This document shows positions 1 to 9,688 of a stretch of DNA of 64,000 nt, in pieces. Numbering within the stretch: position 1 is the first letter of the stretch; every line of letters begins with the position of its first letter. The stretch is taken from assembly GCA_910583765.1 (NCBI GenBank), contig CAJTYS010000014.1, positions 1 to 64,000 on the forward strand, in the 5' to 3' direction. The notes beneath the pieces are model-generated. The model was not told the origin of the DNA. It made no database searches and saw nothing but the letters and a program-made list of their open reading frames with translations. This DNA is from an uncultured Eubacteriales bacterium. Lineage in GTDB: Bacteria; Bacillota; Clostridia; Peptostreptococcales; Anaerovoracaceae. A program made the translations under genes and the position numbers.

Positions 1-610
1 CATCCGTTACAGCTGCCAATTTGAAAGCCAGCTGAGATAAATCCTTGTCTTCCAGGAACTTGGTCCCATTCATCTCGCCCCAGTTTCCGATAAACAGGCC
101 TTGCATTGTGAAAATCTGCTTGCGGTGTTTACGCAAGATAGGCTCCAACTGTTCCATATGTGTTAAAATGATCTCCAAATTTTCCGGTTCAGATTCCTCA
201 TTGTTTCCATCCCAATCATATAAGAAGCGTAGAACCAGCTGTCTATTCATGGCCTCTAAAGCACGTAACAAAGAATCTACATTAGCGAGGCCCGCTTCTG
301 TGATCGCTCTTCCAGTATAATTCTGAAGGTTGACCTCTATCAAGGAAAGATTCGTATCTGTGTCCTTCGCATAGTCAGCAGCGACAAGCTGCTGATAATT
401 CTCCTTCTTATCTGTAATATGAAACCCATGGATATAGTAAAACCCTCTATTGGGATTATTTAGTTCCTTGGATGATTCTGTAAAGGCATAAGTCTCAATT
501 TCTACGTTTGGCCCACACCCCGCAAGCAAAAACAGGAAGGACCCCAATACCATTACAGCAATCATTCGCCTCCATCTTATTTTGATACATTGTCGATTTA
601 TTCTCATCAT
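1..610 (-). CDS. DUF4874-type lipoprotein (partial, C-terminus outside window)
   Basis: About 203 residues are present; the C-terminus lies beyond base 1. The N-terminus is a lipoprotein signal with basic residues, a hydrophobic stretch and the lipobox LLAGC, so the protein is probably anchored outside the membrane. The mature part contains NPNRGFYYIHGF, LRFLYDWDG and GNWGEMNGTKF, each with a clear counterpart in the protein at 3063-4349 (NPGCGWYHVYTF, LRFAYDTEG, GSWGEMHGSKF). That pattern fits the DUF4874/DUF4832 family, whose biochemical role is unknown to me; a glycoside-hydrolase-like barrel is an inference. The start is the ATG at 610 (or 607), with an in-frame stop just upstream. It is the last visible gene of the extended pel-type operon, 160 bp after the preceding gene. 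Confidence 0.7.
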   Translation of the reverse strand, partial: MMRINRQCIKIRWRRMIAVMVLGSFLFLLAGCGPNVEIETYAFTESSKELNNPNRGFYYIHGFHITDKKENYQQLVAADYAKDTDTNLSLIEVNLQNYTGRAITEAGLANVDSLLRALEAMNRQLVLRFLYDWDGNNEESEPENLEIILTHMEQLEPILRKHRKQIFTMQGLFIGNWGEMNGTKFLEDKDLSQLAFKLAAVTD

Positions 611-770
611 TACATTTTCTCATCCTTAGAATTGATAACCTGTTCCCTGCTCCCTGCGTCAACCACATCGCACTCTGTGCAAAACGGATAATGTTTGCGG
701 TTTATTGGGCGCACCTCCAGCTCTTGTGGCCCAAAATTCACCGCCATATCTAAGATGGATCTCAATTCTG

Positions 771-3038
771 TTACTCGATCGCCAAATTATACGGAGCATT
801 TGGTTCCTGCTCAAAATGGTAACATACAAAATCATCATCTTCATAATAAATGTTTAGCGTCCTTGGGTATATCTCCGAAAAGCGTTTACACCATTCATAG
901 GCCTTTGATTCTAAGATCGTACGGTTATTAAGCCTCACATAAACATGCCATGGGTTTTCATACAGCAAATCCTTATTCGCAGCATCTTGGGAAATGTTTG
1001 ACGCAAGTATTTCGGGATATTGGCTCGTAATATCAGCAGGAAAAAAGTCAGGATATTTTGTCAATGCCAGCCAACGAGGCCCCTTAAAGAAATGACGCTG
1101 CGCATAATGAATCGGCCTTTTTTCCACGTATACGAACACATGTTTAGTCGGGAGCATATATTCTATTTCTTTGCTTTTTTCAACAAAGGTTAGTAAGTCC
1201 TCATGATAACCATACTGAACAATTGAATACAATTCATCTGTAGGTGACACAATCGTATAGCTATTCCGCGGTAGTGTCCGTATAATGGAGTTTGTTACCA
1301 TAACCGAAGAATTATAACGCGTCAATTCATCGTACAGATATCCATGATAAACGCCACAAGCGATCGTTGCCACATAAATTCCCATCGTACAAAATACCGA
1401 CAGTATCCGCAAAAGCCGCTCTCTACAACATAATGCCAATAAGGAGAATATCATGTCAATAGGCATCACGATTACAGCAAGATTCAAAATCTGTTCTGTA
1501 GAGCAAAGTCTCGATCCTGCAATTAACTGTGGAAAACCCGTTGGCACCGCATACTCAATCATGAAGAGAACCGCAGCAAAAATGATCGCTGGATATCCAT
1601 CAAAACAGTCACTTCTCACTTGAAACCTAGAATATCGGCGCAATAAAATTGCAGTTAAGCGAAACAGTGCCCACAATAAAGCGGAAACTCCTGTTAACGC
1701 AACAATCCACGCACCTCTGGTTTCCCCATATACTGTCTGATAATTATTCTTATAAACCTGAAGAATTTTGTCTTTGAGCACGTCTATCGCATTTGATTCC
1801 GGCTTGGTTTCTTGCGCAACTTCCTGACTTTGTGCTTCGCTTTCAGAATCCGTGCCTTTAATGACGGAAAACGCCCAATCAAAAGACCCCTGAAGTGGAG
1901 TATTACTAGAAGCAAAAGCCCCGATCATAGGAAAAACAGCAACCAGCAAACCAAACAAAACAGCTGTAATCAGTGGTATAAATCGCTTATAATGAAATAC
2001 TCTTCTCGGAGCAAACACAACAACAGAGACACATAAAAAAAAGGCCATAATCGTTGGATAAAAATGAACTACTACTGATGCGGTAAAAGCCAGTGTGAAT
2101 ATCAGTAAATTTTCATCCCAATAAAATTTTGAGGATTTTCCCTTGCGCACAATATAATTGGCGTTTTTTAAATAACGGATCAGATACAGCGCACACAAAA
2201 ATTGTGTAAATAAGCCAAATTCCTGGGGTAAAGTCCATTGGAAGCGTGACATGCCATATACTGCGTTAACAGATATCGAATCCAAGGTCAGAAACATCAC
2301 CAGTGCGAAAAGGGGAGTATAACGCCAATGGAAAATCTCTCTCAGCAAGCAATACGCCGCAATTAAAAAAGTAATCACATGAATGCCGCCCAAAAATAAC
2401 AGGCTGCTGTAAATCTCAATTCCAAAAAGGGCATGCAAACAGTACACAAAGCAATGCATCCCCGCTGGATAGATCCCCCCAGAAAATATCTTTCCCTCTG
2501 TCAAGCCGTAAATCCAGCTATGGTGAACATATCCATCGCCAAATCCATAAGAATTCTCTTGAAACGCACCATAGGAAAAATAAATCATCCCGAAAATAAG
2601 AATTACCGAAAGAATGATATATTCTCCCAGACGCACAGACAGCATTGTCCATAATTTCGAGCATTGTTCTTTCAGACATCTTCCTAAAAAGGACACAGCT
2701 TTCACTAATAGCCGTTTTTTCCCATAAACACCTGTCACCAGATGACGGAATTCTTCTATCCGTTCAATGCTAAACCCCACCCTGCGCAGAATCACTAGGA
2801 GGAAGACACCATAAAAGAAAGCCACGATCGTCCATTTATTGAGTATATGAATCAACCCAAAGGTTAAAACAAACGTGTTAATCAGGATAATCTGCGCTGT
2901 CACACAAAAGCTAAACCAATAAATTTTGCTTTTCTTTGCAAGGTGTTTACGAAAGACTACTGAGGGCCATATGAACAGCAGAAACACGTAGCCACAAAAC
3001 ACAGCTACATATTCCAGTATCCAGTGCAGTGTTATCAT
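771..3038 (-). CDS. large polytopic membrane protein, possibly GT-C-like
   Basis: This 755-residue protein has roughly eleven or more hydrophobic segments over the first 560 residues, followed by a soluble C-terminal part of about 180 residues. The extracytoplasmic loop near residues 155-190 carries GFGDGYVHHSW and IYPAGMH, an acidic loop followed by a YP-G-H motif. That recalls GT-C type membrane glycosyltransferases that use lipid-linked sugars, but this is inference and I cannot name a family. A strong AGGAGG precedes the ATG. It sits between two DUF4874 proteins and downstream of two glycosyltransferases in the extended pel-type operon, so polymer modification, polymerisation or transport of a sugar unit are plausible roles. 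Confidence 0.6.
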   Translation of the reverse strand: MITLHWILEYVAVFCGYVFLLFIWPSVVFRKHLAKKSKIYWFSFCVTAQIILINTFVLTFGLIHILNKWTIVAFFYGVFLLVILRRVGFSIERIEEFRHLVTGVYGKKRLLVKAVSFLGRCLKEQCSKLWTMLSVRLGEYIILSVILIFGMIYFSYGAFQENSYGFGDGYVHHSWIYGLTEGKIFSGGIYPAGMHCFVYCLHALFGIEIYSSLLFLGGIHVITFLIAAYCLLREIFHWRYTPLFALVMFLTLDSISVNAVYGMSRFQWTLPQEFGLFTQFLCALYLIRYLKNANYIVRKGKSSKFYWDENLLIFTLAFTASVVVHFYPTIMAFFLCVSVVVFAPRRVFHYKRFIPLITAVLFGLLVAVFPMIGAFASSNTPLQGSFDWAFSVIKGTDSESEAQSQEVAQETKPESNAIDVLKDKILQVYKNNYQTVYGETRGAWIVALTGVSALLWALFRLTAILLRRYSRFQVRSDCFDGYPAIIFAAVLFMIEYAVPTGFPQLIAGSRLCSTEQILNLAVIVMPIDMIFSLLALCCRERLLRILSVFCTMGIYVATIACGVYHGYLYDELTRYNSSVMVTNSIIRTLPRNSYTIVSPTDELYSIVQYGYHEDLLTFVEKSKEIEYMLPTKHVFVYVEKRPIHYAQRHFFKGPRWLALTKYPDFFPADITSQYPEILASNISQDAANKDLLYENPWHVYVRLNNRTILESKAYEWCKRFSEIYPRTLNIYYEDDDFVCYHFEQEPNAPYNLAIE

Positions 3039-3062
3039 TTTTTTCCTCCTCTCATAAATTCC

Positions 3063-4349
3063 CTATCTGAACTCACCTAGCATCACGTCTTTACCTACTG
3101 AATCGTTTGCGAAGCAAATCACTGTTCCATCACATTTTCTTTTCAGCCGCAAAAATAGTCTACATCGCTCCTCTGCCGCCTCCTGCGGAAGATCCGCACG
3201 CAAAATTGTCTTTTCCCCACTCATCCACTTTCGAGCATCCGTATCTATGAGCTGATAACTAGCGCTCCCATCTTTTGTCTCCAAAATCAGAAAACATTCA
3301 GTTTCCGCACACAGTTCGGCAAAGCCACAGTTTTCTATTGTAATCCGCAACTGTCCTTTTTTAAGAACCCGTGCGTCAGCAATGGTAAAACGATAGCCTA
3401 AATGCCGTCCAATAAATTCGTAACCACTCAGGTTTCGCCAGCACCCGCGTTCTTTTACTGTTTCATTTCTCCAGAACCGCAATTGTTTTAAGTCGTGAAC
3501 ACTGTTCAAGTAGCTCAAATGCATTTGTCTCAGGTCTTCCACAGCCTTTTCATATCCTACAGGCGGATCTCCCAATAGAACTTCACCTCCGTTTGGTTTT
3601 CCCTTCAGCAAGTCGTTTTGCCATAAAAGCTCCTCTTCCCGGCTCCAGGGTACCAAATCCCCTTTTTCTTTTCTGTTTCCCGTATCATATGTTCCCAAAT
3701 CCGTAGACGAACCGAAGATCCCATCATTAAACACAGTTAGACGATCCGCCAACCCTGGCTCTGTTCCTTTATAGGCCAGGATGGCCCGCCACTGCGCAGG
3801 CGTACGCACAGCTAAATAGCAACTTTTCTCTGTTGCTTTATATAGTGTGTTTACCAATTCGGCCATGGCCTTTTGATAAAGGAATTTTGAGCCATGCATT
3901 TCTCCCCAGCTACCGACAAAGATTCCCTGCAACAGGAGAATTTCCTTCGCATATTTTCGCACGAGTCCGCCAATCTGCTTCATATGCTGCTTTACGAGAG
4001 AAAGAGACTGCGGTTCTTTCTCTGCGCCCTTGCCTTCCGTGTCATAAGCGAACCGTAAAATCATCTGTTTGTTATTTTTCTGGAAAAACCGCAGGATTTC
4101 TTCCACATAAGACAAAGCTGCCCCTGAAAGCTCCTGCTTCCGGAAAGCTCCAATATCCATTAAAAGCAGGACCAGCTGCTCATTCTCGCTACCTTCATCC
4201 AAGTACAAGGAGGATTTTTGCTGGTCTTGTGAAATAACAAAAAAAGTATAAACATGATACCAGCCACAGCCTGGATTGCCCAGTGTCCGGCTGGTTTCTA
4301 TCAAATCGGCCTGGTAAAACCGTGTCTTCTTTTTTCCTTCACCCCACAT
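3063..4349 (-). CDS. DUF4874/DUF4832 family protein
   Basis: This 428-residue protein is a paralogue of the lipoprotein at 1-610. It has NPGCGWYHVYTF near the N-terminus, then LRFAYDTEG, VGSWGEMHGSKF near residue 155, and FNDGIFGSSTDLGTY near residue 210. These match the DUF4874 then DUF4832 arrangement as I know it. No signal peptide is visible, unlike the paralogue, so it is predicted cytoplasmic unless the start is misjudged. The start overlaps the end of the upstream glycosyltransferase by 11 bp, which shows translational coupling. The family has no established reaction; placement among glycosyltransferases suggests a role in polysaccharide metabolism. Confidence 0.7.
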   Translation of the reverse strand: MWGEGKKKTRFYQADLIETSRTLGNPGCGWYHVYTFFVISQDQQKSSLYLDEGSENEQLVLLLMDIGAFRKQELSGAALSYVEEILRFFQKNNKQMILRFAYDTEGKGAEKEPQSLSLVKQHMKQIGGLVRKYAKEILLLQGIFVGSWGEMHGSKFLYQKAMAELVNTLYKATEKSCYLAVRTPAQWRAILAYKGTEPGLADRLTVFNDGIFGSSTDLGTYDTGNRKEKGDLVPWSREEELLWQNDLLKGKPNGGEVLLGDPPVGYEKAVEDLRQMHLSYLNSVHDLKQLRFWRNETVKERGCWRNLSGYEFIGRHLGYRFTIADARVLKKGQLRITIENCGFAELCAETECFLILETKDGSASYQLIDTDARKWMSGEKTILRADLPQEAAEERCRLFLRLKRKCDGTVICFANDSVGKDVMLGEFR

Positions 4350-5124
4350 GGTTTTCCCTGCTCACTGTATCAAAACGCAAAATTTTGATTCGAAACAGAA
4401 CCGCCATCATGCTGAAAAACATCCGAAACATATACCATATAGGCTTTAACCCTGAATGCATGCTTTTTCCCACTGTCCTCGCATGCATCACCGCTGGGAT
4501 CTGCACCACATGAAACCCCAAAAGAAGCATCTGTAGGAGCATATTGGCATCTGGATATTGATCATCAAAGTAATTATATTTTGAATAATAAAGGAAGGCC
4601 CTCCGACTGAGCCCTTGCAGCCCAGTTGTTGGATCAAAAATTTTTTCCCCGGTTATCATATAAATAATAAATCTAAAAAACGCATATGCTGCTTTTTTTA
4701 ACGCAGAAACTGAGAAAGAACCACCGCTTTCCATAAACCTAGACGCTAAAACAATATCTGGAGACTTCCCATTATCCATCGGTTCCTTTAGCTTCTGATA
4801 AATAGCAGAGATATTGCAGCTATCATGCTGCCCATCTGCATCCATCTGGATCACGTATTGATAATTTTTTCTAGCCGCATATTTATACCCTACCTGCAAA
4901 GCGCTCCCATATCCCATATTAAAAATCTGAGTTACCACTTCATGGTTCTTTGATTTGACAATAAGGCCTGTAGAATCGGTGGACGCGTCATCGATAACAA
5001 GGATATCCGCTATTTCTTTAATTTCAGGCTGACCTAATTGACTCAGTACCTTTGGAATATTTTTTTCTTCATTATATGCTGGTATGATAATCAGCAAATC
5101 TTTTGTGCCCATATTGTCCCCCAT
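4339..5124 (-). CDS. glycosyltransferase family 2 (DPM1/DolP-mannosyltransferase-like)
   Basis: This 261-residue protein begins with LLIIIPAYNEEKNIPKVL, has VIDDASTDST, then the nucleotide-sugar and metal binding QMDADGQHD (DxD), all hallmarks of GT-A fold GT2 enzymes. The family moves a sugar from a nucleotide donor to polyprenyl phosphate or a growing glycan at the cytoplasmic face. One hydrophobic, amphipathic stretch near the C-terminus (residues 225-245) may attach it to the membrane. An alternative ATG twelve bases in, at 5112, also has a GGGGGA site and may be the true start. It lies 7 bp after the GT4 gene and overlaps the next gene by 11 bp. Confidence 0.85.
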   Translation of the reverse strand: MGDNMGTKDLLIIIPAYNEEKNIPKVLSQLGQPEIKEIADILVIDDASTDSTGLIVKSKNHEVVTQIFNMGYGSALQVGYKYAARKNYQYVIQMDADGQHDSCNISAIYQKLKEPMDNGKSPDIVLASRFMESGGSFSVSALKKAAYAFFRFIIYMITGEKIFDPTTGLQGLSRRAFLYYSKYNYFDDQYPDANMLLQMLLLGFHVVQIPAVMHARTVGKSMHSGLKPIWYMFRMFFSMMAVLFRIKILRFDTVSRENHVG

Positions 5125-5131
5125 ACTCCCT

Positions 5132-6334
5132 CTATGTGAGCAGCTCAGTTAGCAGATGCAACTCCGAATCCTCCGAGATCACCTTATCCCTTGCGGCTCT
5201 GCCGAGGGCTTTTCTTTTTTCTTTATTCTCTAATAATAATTTAATATTTTCTGAAATGGATCGCGGCGTTAATTTGCAAATAACCCCATCTTCATGGTTG
5301 ATGATCTGCTCTTTATTACCATTACAATCTGAAGCGATAATTGCGCATCCTAAAGCTTGTGCCTCCTGAATGGCAATGCTTTTTCCCTCAAATCTGGTGG
5401 CATGTACATATAAATCCGTCTGCCTGTAATAAGGGTATGGATTTTCAACAGCACCCACAAGATAAAAGCTATCTTGCAGTTCCAAGTCAGCTATTTTTTT
5501 TTCCAGCTTTTTTCGTTGCTCTCCTTCTCCCAACACGTACCATTTTGCTTCACACCCAAAATCTTGCAAAAGTTTCATGGCTTCTATGGCAATATCATAG
5601 CCCTTCTGATAGGTTAACCTTCCCACAGTTAGTATACGCAGGCCTGTATAGTCATCATCAAACCCGCCTTTTTCCATGGCTCTGCTACAAATCGCATCTC
5701 TGTCAATGATATTATGTAAAACTTCAATTTTCTTTGCGTATTCAGGGTAAAAGGTCGCGAAATGTTCCTTTACCTTGTCAGCAATGGCAAAAATTCGATC
5801 GAACTTATCCCAACAGCCCTGATCCATCTCTCTAGTATATCCCGCATTTTCATAAGGAATGTGTATGAACGCCGCTTTTTTTCTAGCCTTTACATGATCC
5901 GCCACATAATAAGCAGAGCCGCCTTCTATATAAGCGATGGCCAAATCAAAAGTCTCATCAAAACGCTGGGCCCCATCCGAGAGCACGCGCCAAAGCAATT
6001 TATCCATCTGAAAATTCCCTGCTTTTATCATAGTAAGGCATGTTTTCAGCAAGTATCTCAGCTTACTGGCACACGCGCCATTGCGAAAAAAGGCAGCAAT
6101 ACTGGTTTTCATCATGCTCCACCGCCCCCGCTTTGACAGCACTGACTGATGATTAAAGCGTTCATTGAGCACTTTCACATGGTCCGGCAGCTGTTTGATC
6201 ATCTCTCCCTGGGCCATGATCACATAAAGGGAAACATCGTATTCCGCCTTGTCCAGATTGTTCAAAAGTCCCAGCAGCGCCATTTCCGCGCCAGCCCGTC
6301 CCAAGGTATTAATAACCAACAGCAGTTTTTTCAT
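5132..6334 (-). CDS. glycosyltransferase family 4
   Basis: This 400-residue protein opens with LLLVINTLGRAGAEMALL, the glycine-rich acceptor-side loop of GT-B fold enzymes. It has LTVGRLTYQKGYDIAIEAM at the start of the donor domain (about residue 235), and HATRFEGKSIAIQEAQALG near residue 312, the E-x7-E type motif of GT4 glycosyltransferases. Donor and acceptor sugars cannot be predicted. It overlaps the DUF2304-like gene by 26 bp and is followed 7 bp later by the GT2 gene, so it is inside the operon. It is distinct from PelF upstream and is one of the extra enzymes of this locus. Confidence 0.85.
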   Translation of the reverse strand: MKKLLLVINTLGRAGAEMALLGLLNNLDKAEYDVSLYVIMAQGEMIKQLPDHVKVLNERFNHQSVLSKRGRWSMMKTSIAAFFRNGACASKLRYLLKTCLTMIKAGNFQMDKLLWRVLSDGAQRFDETFDLAIAYIEGGSAYYVADHVKARKKAAFIHIPYENAGYTREMDQGCWDKFDRIFAIADKVKEHFATFYPEYAKKIEVLHNIIDRDAICSRAMEKGGFDDDYTGLRILTVGRLTYQKGYDIAIEAMKLLQDFGCEAKWYVLGEGEQRKKLEKKIADLELQDSFYLVGAVENPYPYYRQTDLYVHATRFEGKSIAIQEAQALGCAIIASDCNGNKEQIINHEDGVICKLTPRSISENIKLLLENKEKRKALGRAARDKVISEDSELHLLTELLT

Positions 6335-6701
6335 GTTGTTCCGAAGCCTCCTCCAGTTCCAACTCCATCTGCTCCTTTTCTCCCATTAAAAGGGCCACCT
6401 GCATGGCTAGTTCCCGATTTTTCATGATTAACTGAGAAAGGGCCATGCTGACTAAAAATCCTCCGATCAAAAGAACAACGCCTAGGCACAGGAAAGGAAT
6501 CCCCTGCCATGAGACAAACAGTCTGCCCCACATCCATGTTGGCACAATGGCGCCAGCTAAGATCTGCAGCGTGCCCAGGCCAGACCAGCAGACAGCGAAA
6601 TTAACAGTCAGCTTCTTGATGGAATGAAACCAAAAACCAGCTAAAATCATGACAATGCCAAACACAATGGTTCCGGTTTTCATGACAACAGCCATTTCCA
6701 T
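6309..6701 (-). CDS. small membrane protein with coiled-coil tail, DUF2304-like
   Basis: This 130-residue protein has three to four hydrophobic segments (about residues 8-25, 35-55, 66-90) followed by a charged helical tail with NRELAMQVALLMGEKEQMEL. The hydrophobic part followed by a heptad-like E/L-rich tail resembles DUF2304 membrane proteins, which commonly accompany glycosyltransferases; I assign this from pattern memory only. It sits between pelG and the GT4 gene and overlaps the latter by 26 bp. A membrane scaffold for the following glycosyltransferase is a reasonable inference. Confidence 0.55.
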   Translation of the reverse strand: MEMAVVMKTGTIVFGIVMILAGFWFHSIKKLTVNFAVCWSGLGTLQILAGAIVPTWMWGRLFVSWQGIPFLCLGVVLLIGGFLVSMALSQLIMKNRELAMQVALLMGEKEQMELELEEASEQHEKTAVGY

Positions 6702-6747
6702 GCTTTCTTACTTCCTTTCACTCATACTTTTGATTCATGCTCCCCGC

Positions 6748-8208
6748 TTATTGCCGGTTCCCCTGCAATGCATAACGATCATACACTTTGCTGGAAGGCG
6801 CTGGGACGTTTTCTTTCTTTAATAAAACTCCCCTGCAGAATATGTGGGAAGCCAGATGTTTTTCCACCCAGCGTATTCGCAGATAAGCCACGGTCCAGCC
6901 TGTAAAAGCTCCCGCGATCAGGCCAACACCCTGCCATATGTCTGGCAGATGCGTGGCAATCAGGCTTCCTACAAGAGTCACTGCGCAAAAACTGCAGGTT
7001 GTCATCAGGGACCCTGCCATATCGTTGAAATAATACAGAAACAAAATCGCCGCGTACATGAGGAACAGGATGAAATACCCCACAGCAAGGGAAGGATATA
7101 CGCGCATGATCAGCCCCGCGAAGCCAAACTGCGGCAGCATTACCGTACAAACCAGGTAGACCACGGCAGATATGATAAACTGAATCCGCGCCAAGGTCAT
7201 TAGCTCACTGACCAGCTGCCGGAACATCCTCCTTTTGGCGTTTTCAATGTCCACGCCTTTTCCACCGATTACCGCCTCCGAATAGGCTTTGTATTTCTCA
7301 TGGAAATGCATTTCCACGCGAGCGATAAAAAGGATGGTGGCCGATATGTTGGTAAACAGGGCAATGCATGTTGCCATATCGTAAGACGGGCTGCACACAA
7401 AGCTTTTCATGATTACTACCCGCATGTCCGTGACCCAAAACACAAAATTATGAATGTACAACCCCAGGATATACAGAAAATTCGTCACTGCCAGCTGCCA
7501 CCATCTGACGAAGTATCGAAGCACTGGCCTGTAGCGGTTGCTGTTTTTCCTAAAGTACCGTTTTATGGTCGCGAATTCCAAAATAGCGGTCAGGAAAAAT
7601 CCGGTCATCAGCGCGAACAGCATGCTGAATCCAATGCTCCAATGGCACAAAAATCTTAAAATCAGGGACATCAAAAACGCTTCTGCCATTCCAATCAGGA
7701 AATAGATGGACATTCTCTGGTAGTCCTTACAAATGGACAAGTAGATCATGGAATAAAACACCATTGTCAGAGAAATAAAGGTGCAGAATCCAGTGAACAC
7801 ATAGAGTATTTTGACTCCGCCCACAAAATGCTCCCAGAGACAGAAGGGCACGCCCACCAAACAGCTGAGACCGATATTCAGGAGCAAGCCCAGATAAAAG
7901 CAGGGTAAAATGTCTTGATATTGTTCCTCATAAATCACATCCTGCACATATTTGGACAGTACCGCGCTAAAGGGGGCAACCGTCAATAGGGAGAAAATAA
8001 ATGTATACAAAATCGTACAGGAGAACAATTGCCGCTCCAGATAACTCACCTCGTCAAAGCCCAGCACATAGCCCATGAGCAGAATATCGAGGATCACCAC
8101 GAACATGGGAGCTACTGTAATAGCCGTGCTATAGGCAAACCCAACGAAATCCGCCACAATGGATTTTTTTTCAAAGATACTGTTTAGCCTAACGCCTATA
8201 CCCGCCAT
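6748..8208 (-). CDS. pelG: Pel exopolysaccharide transporter PelG
   Basis: This 486-residue polytopic protein begins MAGIGVRLNSIFEKKS, the characteristic PelG opening, and has about twelve transmembrane segments, in keeping with the MOP (multidrug/oligosaccharidyl-lipid/polysaccharide) superfamily to which PelG belongs. In Pel systems PelG works with the membrane complex PelD/PelE and the cytoplasmic glycosyltransferase PelF to make and export a GalNAc/GlcNAc-type polymer. Length agrees with the family (about 450-490). AAAGGAGCG precedes the ATG. It overlaps the end of pelF by 20 bp, so the two are coupled. Confidence 0.88.
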   Translation of the reverse strand: MAGIGVRLNSIFEKKSIVADFVGFAYSTAITVAPMFVVILDILLMGYVLGFDEVSYLERQLFSCTILYTFIFSLLTVAPFSAVLSKYVQDVIYEEQYQDILPCFYLGLLLNIGLSCLVGVPFCLWEHFVGGVKILYVFTGFCTFISLTMVFYSMIYLSICKDYQRMSIYFLIGMAEAFLMSLILRFLCHWSIGFSMLFALMTGFFLTAILEFATIKRYFRKNSNRYRPVLRYFVRWWQLAVTNFLYILGLYIHNFVFWVTDMRVVIMKSFVCSPSYDMATCIALFTNISATILFIARVEMHFHEKYKAYSEAVIGGKGVDIENAKRRMFRQLVSELMTLARIQFIISAVVYLVCTVMLPQFGFAGLIMRVYPSLAVGYFILFLMYAAILFLYYFNDMAGSLMTTCSFCAVTLVGSLIATHLPDIWQGVGLIAGAFTGWTVAYLRIRWVEKHLASHIFCRGVLLKKENVPAPSSKVYDRYALQGNRQ

Positions 8209-9688
8209 TTTTTCGCTCCTTTCTCTTTTTATTCATACTCTTTTGTGTCGCGTCCTCATCTTCCCATGTCAAGCCCATGCTGTTTGAAAAATCACGGTAG
8301 ATCTTCCTGTAGGTTTCCTCCATCTGCCAAGCCTGATAACCTGTTTTCACTCTCTGAAGGCCGGTGCTTCCCATTTCACGGCGCATGGAATCATGATGGG
8401 CCAGCTTTAGAATAGCCTGCGTGATTTCCTCCACGTTCATAATATGTGTAATGATCCCAGCGCTGCCATAGTCATCCCGATCTCCTAAAATCAATCCTTT
8501 ACAGTTTCCCACATCCGTGGCGATCACGGGAATTCCCGCCGCGAAGCTTTCCAAAATGGACAAAGGCTGTCCCTCGCTGATGCTGGTCAGAAGGGTCATA
8601 TCCATTCTTCCCAGGTAATCCTTCACATCAATTCTTCCGGTGAATTCCACATCCTGCAGGTTCATGGCATCTACCAATTCAAAGCATTCCTGCGCGTATT
8701 CTTTGTCTTCTTCCCAAGGCCCCATGACCCATAGCTTTAGGGCTGGTTCCTGTTCTTTGGCGAATCCAAAAGCCTGAATCATGGTTTTCACATCCTTGAT
8801 CGGCGATATGCGCAGCACCGCACCCACATTGATTTTTCCTTCATCCTCTTCCTGTTTTCCTTGGATCCTTTGAAAGTTCTGCACGGAAACGCCGTTAGGG
8901 GTGATCATTGTTTTTTCCGGCGGGCAGTCAAGCTCGATCTGCAGCTCCCTGGCATGCTCATACAGACTCGTGATCAAGCCGCCATTTGTATAAGCCAGCT
9001 TTGACATTTTCCGAAACTGCTCGATCCAGATGTTCTTGTAAATCCCCTGGATCCATTTTGATTTAATCAGCTCTTCTTCCCGTTCTCTCGTATAAATACC
9101 ATGCTCTGATACCAGGAGCCGTCCCCCATGTATATATTTGGCCATGCTTCCCAGCACGCCCGCATAACCCGTGGACACGCAGTGATACAAATCCGCCTTT
9201 GGCGTCTTCATTTTCAAGGTCAGAAATAGGGGCAGGTAAATGGAGCGCATGGTCCATAAAAAGTCGGAAAACACGATCTGGCTATAGTGGAGATTGTAGT
9301 ATTCCGTAACAGCGTCTAAAAAGTCTTCTCCCATAAGCAGATCACTGATAGAAAACTCTTGGTTTTGAAATAAATCAAATAAGGTTTCCCACTCCACCTG
9401 CTGATTGAGCAAGAGACTTCTTAGAGCATGATATTCTTTTTTGCTCATACGCTTTTTGTGCCGTTTTTTCTTCGTTCTCCAGTCAGAGTCCTCTAAGTAA
9501 AGTTCATGTACCTCTGTGACGTTTTCAGGCAAATCGTACACGAATTTCCCCCGCCAGGAGCGATCCACGACAATGGACAAAATCACAAATTCCTGCTTTG
9601 GAAAAGAACGTATCAGATTATGTACCCAACTGGACACGCCGCCCACCACATAAGGGTAGCAGCCTTCCGCTATTATACAAATTCTCAT
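8189..9688 (-). CDS. pelF: GT4 glycosyltransferase PelF
   Basis: This 499-residue protein opens MRICIIAEGCYPYVVGGVSSW, the typical PelF start, and carries TNGGLITSLYEHARE, the donor-domain entry VLRISPIKDVKTMIQAF, and TSISEGQPLSILESFAAGIP with the E-x7-E motif of retaining GT4 enzymes. PelF is the soluble glycosyltransferase of Pel synthesis and uses UDP-linked hexosamine. The length matches PelF (about 500). Its ATG overlaps the stop of the DUF2194 gene by four bases and its 3' end overlaps pelG by 20 bp. A short lysine- and arginine-rich tail follows the GT domain. Confidence 0.9.
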   Translation of the reverse strand: MRICIIAEGCYPYVVGGVSSWVHNLIRSFPKQEFVILSIVVDRSWRGKFVYDLPENVTEVHELYLEDSDWRTKKKRHKKRMSKKEYHALRSLLLNQQVEWETLFDLFQNQEFSISDLLMGEDFLDAVTEYYNLHYSQIVFSDFLWTMRSIYLPLFLTLKMKTPKADLYHCVSTGYAGVLGSMAKYIHGGRLLVSEHGIYTREREEELIKSKWIQGIYKNIWIEQFRKMSKLAYTNGGLITSLYEHARELQIELDCPPEKTMITPNGVSVQNFQRIQGKQEEDEGKINVGAVLRISPIKDVKTMIQAFGFAKEQEPALKLWVMGPWEEDKEYAQECFELVDAMNLQDVEFTGRIDVKDYLGRMDMTLLTSISEGQPLSILESFAAGIPVIATDVGNCKGLILGDRDDYGSAGIITHIMNVEEITQAILKLAHHDSMRREMGSTGLQRVKTGYQAWQMEETYRKIYRDFSNSMGLTWEDEDATQKSMNKKRKERKNGGYRR

